A stretch of 36,355 nucleotides of DNA, taken from Terriglobia bacterium. GTDB lineage: Bacteria; Acidobacteriota; Terriglobia; UBA7540. Below are positions 29,801 to 36,355 of the stretch, piece after piece. The stretch covers positions 1-36,355 of the forward strand of contig JASHTY010000336.1 of NCBI GenBank assembly GCA_030040315.1. Reading direction: 5' to 3'. Positions within the stretch are counted from its first letter, which is position 1, and every line of letters begins with the position of its first letter. The position numbers were made by a program, and so were the translations under genes. Under the pieces are notes generated by a model. The model saw nothing but the letters and a program-made list of their open reading frames with translations. It had not been told where the DNA came from and did not search any database.

Positions 29801-30653
29801 GAGTTTTGCTGCCCACAGCCTCGCAGGCAAAGAACCCGCACGCATCCGTGGCGTTGTTGCGGACGTACTCGTAACCCTCGCCATGGATCTGGTTCGTCCC
29901 GGACTTCATGGCAAAGCTAACGACGCCCAGCGCCGTTTGACCCAGTTCCGCTTGCGGCAGCAGAGTCATTACTCTAAATTCGCCCACCGAGTCGGGAGGA
30001 AAAGGGAGATCGCCAAATTGCCCGGTCATCATGCCACCTTGGCCGATTTGCATGCCGTCCAGGAAGAATTCAACGGCGCCACTGGGGCTGCCATTGACGG
30101 TGGAGTCCAATTGCCGGCCGGAACCACTGGCCGTGGGTGTTACCGTGCCGCGGCTGACGACGCCCGGGGCGAGGTTGATGTAAAACCCAGGGTTGCGAAT
30201 TTCCGACTGCGATACGATGGGCAATTCCTCGACATCTTGTGAGGTCACCACGGTGTCCTTGGTGGAACTATCGCTGTCAAGAAGCGGCTGGGCTGTCACT
30301 TGGACGGTCTGATTTACGGATCCAAGCTGCATGTGAATATCCAAGGCCACAGTCTGTCCCACTTCCAGGACCAAGCCGCTTTGGAGATATTTTTTGAAGC
30401 CCTGCATCTCGGCCACTACGTCGTATTTGCCCAGATGCAAGAAGGGGATGGTGTATGCGCCTCCCGCGCCGGATGTGGTCTTGGTGGCAACACCAGTTTC
30501 TGTATTGGTGGCGGTCACGGTAACGCCTGCCATCACGGCTCCCGATTGGTCCAGCACGGTTCCCGTGATTGTTCCGCGATCACTTTGTGCCCAAAGCGGG
30601 CACGTAAGGGCTAAAACCACAACAATTACAAATGCAAAAGTACGCCGATTCAT
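26802..30653 (-). CDS. Oar-like TonB-dependent receptor with carboxypeptidase-regulatory-like domain
   Basis: 1283 aa; signal peptide MNRRTFAFVIVVVLALTCPLWAQ; DRGTITGTVLDQSGAVMAGVTVTATNTETG; C-terminal ...EFRTDFLNIFNRTVFGF...REIQFGLKITY (terminal aromatic). Confidence 0.94.
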   Translation of the reverse strand: MNRRTFAFVIVVVLALTCPLWAQSDRGTITGTVLDQSGAVMAGVTVTATNTETGVATKTTSGAGGAYTIPFLHLGKYDVVAEMQGFKKYLQSGLVLEVGQTVALDIHMQLGSVNQTVQVTAQPLLDSDSSTKDTVVTSQDVEELPIVSQSEIRNPGFYINLAPGVVSRGTVTPTASGSGRQLDSTVNGSPSGAVEFFLDGMQIGQGGMMTGQFGDLPFPPDSVGEFRVMTLLPQAELGQTALGVVSFAMKSGTNQIHGEGYEYVRNNATDACGFFACEAVGSKTPVNKQNEFGANVGGPVVLPHIYNGRDKTFFFGWYHAFRLRNEPSNALDTVPTVSMQQGNLSNLGQTPIADCGTGSSQCFDAIGRAMYENEAYDPATTRTVAAGAADPETGLTNTSGAAAILRDGFGYNTMTGKPTASANIIPSGRIDPLAAKIFTYFPQSGMRAGTEFGYIDNWLASYTALTNTTEWGAKMDHNISNRDRIMGEFAWSNEYNPTGSKWPGAITNGGTSYTQQDIARFSDDFIFSPAVVNHLGVGFNRLGTQSYPGAGTGWPAKLGYNGVPQTGPGSVFVELSIGDLGNLYATQGQSYGSTNVFNVADNLNWIKGKNSFKFGGSYTKFQVNAWSASYQSSFLTFDEGTTSLPGPATWYNDSCPAGGECTGMGEAGFLLGDVSTGTAGITGVTAADRYAYYGFFGQDDYKFSRKLTLNVGLRYDIFRPDVDAHNALSWVNPTAMNTQYNIRGAMVFASSGQRSPVSASLGDLGPRFGLAYMLNDKTVIRSGYGILYTAGGIERALSGTSGAGRLGYNASNALPENVVSGYSGLTPVFQLSSGWPSSKFPLPPFINQSYEVGQGPFFEGFPGDNKVPSIQNWTFDVQREIPGKILVDVAYVGTKGTHLPSRLMNSNVMPTEYTNAFTYAQSTSPYTPGNYLFSTIGTPAVQALPIVQAMPIDPTTGNHSPFKGFESVWGSSATLGQALRPFPQYTTDTTEGLSQMRDFGEGVGNSSYNALQVQVRKQFSEGLTFLASYTWEKTMTDAGSLFNEFSGFTQDFYNAKAERSLALNDYPQTLTLSYEYQLPFGPGKRYANQGGAAGRIVGGWEIAGFQTYQSGPPSIIASGDNPLNPYSGPNSFLTRPNIVPGVPKRSQAFREGKWDPNGGVVNGVDYGAVNNVAAWTNPSSNNLDPWTLGNAPATDGSVRGFGWLDEDISIIKKTQIKERVNIEFRTDFLNIFNRTVFGFDQGGDQYGSILQGNEVSSGLGGFGHITTQENFPREIQFGLKITY

Positions 30654-30797
30654 ACTCCAGATGCCCCCTTTTTCCGGAAATGACTCAATGACCCTTATGT
30701 CTACCCATACAGGCCAAATGCATATTTAAATTTGTACTTGCAATTGCCTTTGTGGCTGCGGCTGCCGTTACTCTTGCCAAAGAATTACGAAACTGGA

Positions 30798-30817
30798 TTT
30801 AGCTAGAAAAAGCTAAA
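30798..30817. repeat. inverted repeat upstream of the second receptor
   Basis: TTTAGCT-agaaaa-AGCTAAA, perfect 7-bp arms. Confidence 0.5.
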
Positions 30818-30841
30818 CGATTCATTAAAATCTGGGCGAAC

Positions 30842-30865
30842 ACTAACATGAAGCTATTAGTTAGT
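30842..30865. repeat. inverted repeat upstream of the second receptor
   Basis: ACTAAC-N12-GTTAGT; overlaps a TTGACT hexamer on the minus strand. Confidence 0.35.
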
Positions 30866-30909
30866 CAAGAAATATTTCCAAGGTCTAAAATGAAGTCCCC
30901 GCAGGAGGC

Positions 30910-32724
30910 TCAATGAGGGTTTTGCCGTTCGAGAGCGGGCATTGATGGATTCCGGTGGATAAGCGGATCCGGTTCGAGCCAGTTTCCCTCGCGGGCAAGA
31001 TAAAAGTTGTTTACGGGCACATTGCGATATCGATCAATTTGGCCGCTGCTCCAGCGAATTTCCACTTGGTCGGCCTGCCGCAAGTCGCCCATTCCCACAT
31101 GGACCCTTAAGTCATTGCCAGAAAGGAAGCTTTCGCTGCTTCTCACCTCGAAAATACGGCGCGCAGAGCCCGTAGTAACCGTTATCCGCGCGCCGATGCC
31201 GCTCCGATTGCTCTTGACGCCTTCGGTTCTGATCATTAGCCAGTTCTTTCGATTCCCTCCGTCGTTCCGCAGAAGCAAGGGGACGTTGTTTTTGTTGATC
31301 ACCAGGACGTCGATGTCGCCGTCGTTGTCGATATCCGCAAACGCCGCCCCTCGACCTGAATACTTGGGCAATTTCCTGAGCCCCGCGGCATCGGAAACAT
31401 CTTCGAATCTCTTACCTTGAATGTTCCGTAACATGTAGTTTGGCTCTGCGAAGCTCTCCTCGGGGTAGACTTTTTCAACCTGCTCGTTGGTATGGCCAAA
31501 GGTAATCCACAAGTCCAGCCAGCCGTCGTTATCAAAATCGAAGAATTTTGTCCCCCAGGCGCAATAATCATATCCGAGGTGGGACAGCCCGGCAGCCTCG
31601 GTAGTATCTTCAAATACGTGGCCGCCGCGGTTGGCGTACAAAGTGTTGCCCTGGCGAATCCAATTGGCAACAAACACGTCTAATAAGCCGTCGTTATTGT
31701 AGTCGCCAACTGTCACACCCATCGTCCCGTGATTGTTCCCGGAACCATCCACGGCAAGGCCCGAATCGAAGCTCGCATCCTTGAAGGTGCCGTCCCCGTT
31801 GTTGATGTAAAAGAAATTCGGTCCGACATCGTTGACCTGGTAAATGTCCTGCAATCCCCGATTGTCAAAGTCGCTGAAAACAACCCCGAATCCCCGGCCT
31901 GTCTCCTTGCGAATCAATCCTGCTTTCTGCGTAACGTCGGTGAATGTTCCATCGTGGTTGTTGTGATACAAGGTAGCCTGCTCGCCCTCATAAACATCCG
32001 GCGGGCACGCTATAGGAACCGTCTTGAATATGCAGGGATGCGGCTCATTGGGACGCGGACCGGGATGCAGTGGATCCATCTTGACGAAATTGGTCACATA
32101 CAGATCCAAATAGCCGTCGTTGTCATAATCACCGAATGCTGCGCCCATGCTCCACTTCGGGATATCCCATTTCGGGCCGGCCACTCCGGCCTTGTCCGTG
32201 ACATCCGTAAACGTGCCGTCGCCGTTGTTCCGGTATAGCTTATTCGGGCCCAAGCCGGTCACATAGAGATCAGGGTGACCATCGTTGTCGTAGTCGCCGA
32301 CCGCACAGCCACTATGCCAGCCCGACGCCCCTAAATGTGCTTGCCGGGTTACGTTCGTGAATGTCCCGTCACCGTTATTCCGCAGAAGGTAATCGTGCGG
32401 TGGAGTCCCCGCCGCCTCCAACTTTCTTGACGAACCATTGACCAGATAAATATCCTGGTAGCCGTCTTGGTTGTAGTCGAAAAAACAGGCTCCCTCTCCG
32501 TTCACCTCAGTGAGGTAATCGCTTGCCTCATCGCCGCAAATAATCTTCATGGTAAGGCCGGCTTGGCGCGTGATGTCCGTAAACGTGGGCAAAGGAATCG
32601 CGCCCGAGTCGAAGGCCTTTTCCTGGGAATTCGCAGGCATGCGGGCTTGGAGGGTGATGAACGCGATGGCCGCGAGCATGCATCCCCAGATAATCGATAG
32701 CCGTTTGTTACCGGTCTGCATCAA
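30910..32724 (-). CDS. CRTAC1-family protein (FG-GAP/VCBS repeats plus ASPIC/UnbV domain)
   Basis: 604 aa; repeated DYNQDGYQDIYL/DYDNDGHPDLYV/DYDNDGYLDLYV with NNGDGTF; C-terminal NRSGIGARITVTTGSARRIFEVRSSESFLSGNDLRVHVGMG. Confidence 0.93.
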   Translation of the reverse strand: MMQTGNKRLSIIWGCMLAAIAFITLQARMPANSQEKAFDSGAIPLPTFTDITRQAGLTMKIICGDEASDYLTEVNGEGACFFDYNQDGYQDIYLVNGSSRKLEAAGTPPHDYLLRNNGDGTFTNVTRQAHLGASGWHSGCAVGDYDNDGHPDLYVTGLGPNKLYRNNGDGTFTDVTDKAGVAGPKWDIPKWSMGAAFGDYDNDGYLDLYVTNFVKMDPLHPGPRPNEPHPCIFKTVPIACPPDVYEGEQATLYHNNHDGTFTDVTQKAGLIRKETGRGFGVVFSDFDNRGLQDIYQVNDVGPNFFYINNGDGTFKDASFDSGLAVDGSGNNHGTMGVTVGDYNNDGLLDVFVANWIRQGNTLYANRGGHVFEDTTEAAGLSHLGYDYCAWGTKFFDFDNDGWLDLWITFGHTNEQVEKVYPEESFAEPNYMLRNIQGKRFEDVSDAAGLRKLPKYSGRGAAFADIDNDGDIDVLVINKNNVPLLLRNDGGNRKNWLMIRTEGVKSNRSGIGARITVTTGSARRIFEVRSSESFLSGNDLRVHVGMGDLRQADQVEIRWSSGQIDRYRNVPVNNFYLAREGNWLEPDPLIHRNPSMPALERQNPH

Positions 32725-32923
32725 AACCCGTAGATTGGAGGCTCAAAGATCCACGTCAGTATAGCCCAAGCGTCGGAGGTCGGAGGTGTGGCCTGCGAGG
32801 TTTCAGATCAGTGATGACGTAGCTTCAGGCGTGTCGCCAGCGACCAGCGAAAACGCGTGCATTACGGATGCCGCCGGGAATTCCTCTCGGTTTCAATAAA
32901 GCTCTTGGGGAACTGACCTGCAC

Positions 32924-34957
32924 TTACCATTCAATGGGCTCGTCGGGCACGAAGCGCTCAATTTCGCGGAACGGGGTATTTGAAGCAAGATAATGGCTGC
33001 GTTGATAGAGTGGCCCATTCTCTCCGCCCGGGCTCACACCGATGACCGTGTTGCCTTTGATATCCAGAGTGTACGGGAAATTGCCGATCGTCTCTTTTGT
33101 CCTGTGCCGCGAAATTGGAAATGCTACTGCAACCAGTTCGCCCGGTGCGGCGCTGCCCAAATTGAGGTAGCGGCCCTCCCATCGGAAGCTCCGCTGCTTC
33201 CCATTGGTCATGCCAACGACTTCAGAGCTGTTCGCAGGAATCCACTCCGGCACGCGCAGGCGGACAACGCTGAGCGGCTTTTTCACTTTTAGCTCCACCT
33301 TCCCTTCATACGGAATATAGCTGCAAACGTCTGCCCACTCGGAGGCACGGTTCAGAAGCAGGTTTACACGCAGGCCGCCTTCTTCATAGGCAAGCATGTG
33401 CTCCCACAGGTAGTACATCGTTCGCGCGGAGTTGCCGGTGCAGCAGTGCTGGATGGAGTGCGGATGATTGGGCGCCTCGACGCCGAAATCATTGCCCGTG
33501 GACCAGCCCGCGAAGGCGCCGACGCTGCGCTCGGGAACGTGGTCCGCCGTTTCATTCCACGCCACTGGCTTATGGGGGTAGCGTTCGGCCTGGCGATAAA
33601 CCCATTCCGCGCTGGTAAGCTGTGATTCGGCAAAGTGATTGCGCGTCCAGCGATCGGCGTCATCCCAATAGTCAGCCACGCCCGCGGAGCTTAGCTTGAG
33701 GGCCATCGCCAGCATGTCGGCAATCGTATCCGTTTCACACCGGTCGTACCGCGGCAGAAACCATTCCGGAAAAAATCCCGTCAGCGCGCAACTGTAATTC
33801 GACTTCGCCCACTCGTATGAAGCCCTGACGAATTCAATTGTCTCCTTGTCCCGGGCGGCGAGGCCGTATTCGAGCAACGACAATAAGCCGATGCAGTGGC
33901 TGTGCCCGTGGCCGCCATTAACGAGCGACTCGACGTTCCAGCTCTTCACCCACTGTTTCTCCATGGGACTGAAGAGCCAGGCACCGTCTGCCTGATAATA
34001 CTGAGCCTGGTGGCGAACGTAGTGCGCCAGCTTTCCGGCGAGGCGGAGGGCGGGCTCGTATCCGGTCGCGCGATAGTACTGGCTAAGCCCTTGAACGATG
34101 CGGCCGCTATTCTCCTCCGCCATAACACCCGTCGGCATGGGGGCATTGCGCCCAAACTTCCCGTTGGGAATCAAGCTGCCGTCAGGAAAATAGGCGAAAT
34201 CACCGCGGTCGACCGCAAGCTGGCTCAGGCGGTCGATCATCTTTTCGGCGGCGGACTTCCACAGGGGGTTCTTGTCCCGGAGGTAATAAACCGTGAGCGT
34301 GGAGATCGCCCTTTGGCATGACATGGGGTTCCCAATGTGCGCGACCGCGGGGTCGTTGATGGCAATCGTCTCCCCATCGGGAGCCCAACAGGGCCGGGCG
34401 TAGGTGATGGCGACGCTGACCGAGCTCCAGGGCCGGCCACCGAAAGGCACGTAGACCAATCCATCCGGCCCGATCATCTTCAACAGGACGCGCGTCCAGG
34501 TTGGATCCACCTGGTTGTTCTGAGTGCTTCCGGTGGCGATGCGGAGAAGTGGCAGCGCCTCCATCATGCCTTCGACGTTTTGAACCCAGTCGTTGAAGTT
34601 GTGCTCCATCACCGGAGGGTTCCGGTAGAACGTCGCCAGCCAATACACTTCCTCGTCGGCGTTGCTGTCAGTAATCGACGTCAGAGCATTGATGCAGAGC
34701 TTCGCGCGCTCGGCAACGTCCAGTGTGTCCGGAACTGCGTCGACATACCGCTGGCCACGTGCGGGTAGAGTTTCAAAGTGTGGAACATTCTCCCGAATAT
34801 ATTGAACATTGAGCTTTCCCGGTGGCAGGGAGTGCGGAACATTGAATGATGCAGAAAAGCCGGAGGGCGAAAGCAACAGGTCATGGTCTTGATCATCGGC
34901 CAGCAAAGTGCTGCTCATCGCGAGCAGTGACGTTTTTACAAAATCACGCCGGTCCAT
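32924..34957 (-). CDS. Tat-type exported putative glycosidase (GH127-like / six-hairpin)
   Basis: 677 aa; N-terminus MDRRDFVKTSLLAMSSTLLA; CCTGNSARTMYYLWEHMLAYEEGGLRVNLLLNRASEW...VRLRVPEWIP resembles the GH127 C-terminal half. Confidence 0.65.
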   Translation of the reverse strand: MDRRDFVKTSLLAMSSTLLADDQDHDLLLSPSGFSASFNVPHSLPPGKLNVQYIRENVPHFETLPARGQRYVDAVPDTLDVAERAKLCINALTSITDSNADEEVYWLATFYRNPPVMEHNFNDWVQNVEGMMEALPLLRIATGSTQNNQVDPTWTRVLLKMIGPDGLVYVPFGGRPWSSVSVAITYARPCWAPDGETIAINDPAVAHIGNPMSCQRAISTLTVYYLRDKNPLWKSAAEKMIDRLSQLAVDRGDFAYFPDGSLIPNGKFGRNAPMPTGVMAEENSGRIVQGLSQYYRATGYEPALRLAGKLAHYVRHQAQYYQADGAWLFSPMEKQWVKSWNVESLVNGGHGHSHCIGLLSLLEYGLAARDKETIEFVRASYEWAKSNYSCALTGFFPEWFLPRYDRCETDTIADMLAMALKLSSAGVADYWDDADRWTRNHFAESQLTSAEWVYRQAERYPHKPVAWNETADHVPERSVGAFAGWSTGNDFGVEAPNHPHSIQHCCTGNSARTMYYLWEHMLAYEEGGLRVNLLLNRASEWADVCSYIPYEGKVELKVKKPLSVVRLRVPEWIPANSSEVVGMTNGKQRSFRWEGRYLNLGSAAPGELVAVAFPISRHRTKETIGNFPYTLDIKGNTVIGVSPGGENGPLYQRSHYLASNTPFREIERFVPDEPIEW

Positions 34958-35078
34958 TTAAGTTGATCCACAGAATGTTCAGTACTTGCCCTGGGGCGGG
35001 CATTCGTCCTGTCCGCATTTTGGAAGGATTTGTAATCTCGTTTGAGGTCTTCGGCATTGAAGGCCGTCAAGCGCTTCT

Positions 35079-36353
35079 TCAAGGTTCTGTTTTTCTGCGC
35101 ATCAGAGCAGCCCACGCCGGGGGCCCCGCCGCTCCCTGCCGGTTTGATTCCAGCCTGTATTCTCGCAGCCATTCTAGGTTAAAGAGCGGAAGGAAGTCAA
35201 AGTTCAGCTCTTCTTCCGTAACTCCCGTGGAACCATCTTCGGCGGGATGCGAGCCTCGCTTGGAAGCGAGCAGCAGAAGCTGCGTGCCCGGGTGCGAATA
35301 GCGCCGGATGGTTTCGAGGTAGGCGGACAAATTCTGATCGCGCACCACGTGGTAGCAGCCGCGATCATAGATGAAGTCAAAAGGTTCCAATGCGGGAGGC
35401 GCCAGCACATCCGCAAGGACCCATCGCACCGACGCGCCGGCTTTCTGAGCTTTTTCCTTGGCTTGCCCAAGCGCGGTCGGTGCCACGTCCATCGCCGTGA
35501 CATCGAATCCCTTACTCGCCAGATAAATCGCGTCGTTGCCGCTTCCACAGCAAAGATCGATTGCGCGGCATCGGCGGACTTCGCCGGAATCGACGACCCG
35601 GATTAGTTCATCGGCGGCATGGCCAATATCCCAAATGGGAGGGTGTGCGGCGCGGTAGTCTGAATCCCATAAATCGAGCAGGCGGCCGCCTTCCGGCCCG
35701 TGCGGCAGGATGCCACTCGCCAGCGGCCGGTCAGGGGTTAGAACTTTCCCGCTGCGGTCGTCGATGGCAACATTGCCGGAGCCTTCAGCCAAGGGGGGAA
35801 GGGTCAGATGAAAGACCTGGTCGCCCGCTGCCACCGTCAACTTCCATCGTCCGCCATCATGAGCCATTTCTGATTGCAAAATCGGCCCTTGGTCGCCCAA
35901 ACGGTGAATGTGAAACACTGAGAGAAACCGGCCCTGACTGGAACTTGCCGGTGCAACGGTTGCAAGAATATAAGTCGATGCCTTCGCACCGCCCGCTGCG
36001 CGATCTTCACTCTGGTAAGTAAAATTTTGAGGAAGCACGGACTGCCAGGAAATCGCGCGGTCTCCCGAGATCGTTTCCACGGTGTGCCCTTTGATGGCAA
36101 TCCGATCATGGCTGTAGACCAGCCACTTTCGACGGGATGAGGAGGGGCCGGCCGCCTGATCGTCGATGATGAAGGTGGCGGGACGTAAGACGATTACACG
36201 CCGTATGAGTTTCGTGCCCAATCCATCATCCGGATGATCGTGTTGCTCGTTACCACACGATGTGGCATTCCCAACAGCGGAAATGAAGAATCGATTCTCT
36301 TCAAACGCCGTCACACCATCCCTCGGCGAACCTGAAAAGAATTGTTTAAGCAT
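35079..36353 (-). CDS. heparinase-like domain fused to class I SAM-dependent methyltransferase (probably truncated by the window edge)
   Basis: 424 aa visible; C-terminal LWDSDYRAAHPPIWDIGHAADEL, AIDLCCGSGNDAIYLASKGFDVTAMDV, FDFIYDRGCYHVV; N-terminal beta-rich part without signal peptide; frame stays open at the edge. Confidence 0.8.
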   Translation of the reverse strand: MLKQFFSGSPRDGVTAFEENRFFISAVGNATSCGNEQHDHPDDGLGTKLIRRVIVLRPATFIIDDQAAGPSSSRRKWLVYSHDRIAIKGHTVETISGDRAISWQSVLPQNFTYQSEDRAAGGAKASTYILATVAPASSSQGRFLSVFHIHRLGDQGPILQSEMAHDGGRWKLTVAAGDQVFHLTLPPLAEGSGNVAIDDRSGKVLTPDRPLASGILPHGPEGGRLLDLWDSDYRAAHPPIWDIGHAADELIRVVDSGEVRRCRAIDLCCGSGNDAIYLASKGFDVTAMDVAPTALGQAKEKAQKAGASVRWVLADVLAPPALEPFDFIYDRGCYHVVRDQNLSAYLETIRRYSHPGTQLLLLASKRGSHPAEDGSTGVTEEELNFDFLPLFNLEWLREYRLESNRQGAAGPPAWAALMRRKTEP

Positions 36354-36355
36354 GA

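Noticed and set aside
1-36355. CRISPR arrays, tRNA/rRNA genes, phage or restriction/defence genes
   Set aside because: None seen: no regularly spaced direct repeats, no rRNA/tRNA-like conserved stretches, no defence-type ORFs.

Overview
The window looks acidobacterial (inference from gene content: Oar-like TonB-dependent receptors, TPR lipoprotein-like families, CRTAC1/ASPIC-UnbV protein, Tat-exported glycosidases). It is dense, and nearly all genes lie on the minus strand. The left half (about 0.6-16.5 kb) resembles a glycan or amino-sugar utilisation locus. It holds secreted or Tat-exported putative glycosidases, an MFS transporter, a BadF-type N-acetylhexosamine kinase, a MurQ etherase, an SDR and a GntR/UTRA regulator. 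The regulator's promoter is near-consensus and overlaps a perfect inverted repeat. The right half contains two Oar-like TonB-dependent receptors, a decayed fragment of a third receptor, four paralogous TPR genes, a CRTAC1-type propeller protein, a GH127-like Tat protein, and a heparinase-like/methyltransferase fusion at the right edge. Main observations: (1) a receptor pseudogene (about 16.57-17.24 kb) readable only by joining several frames; (2) the operator-over-promoter architecture at the GntR gene; (3) a kinase-MurQ-MFS module linked to poorly characterised glycosidases; (4) a receptor leader with a consensus promoter and a strong hairpin; (5) the TPR gene expansion. All family calls are by eye; no searches were run.
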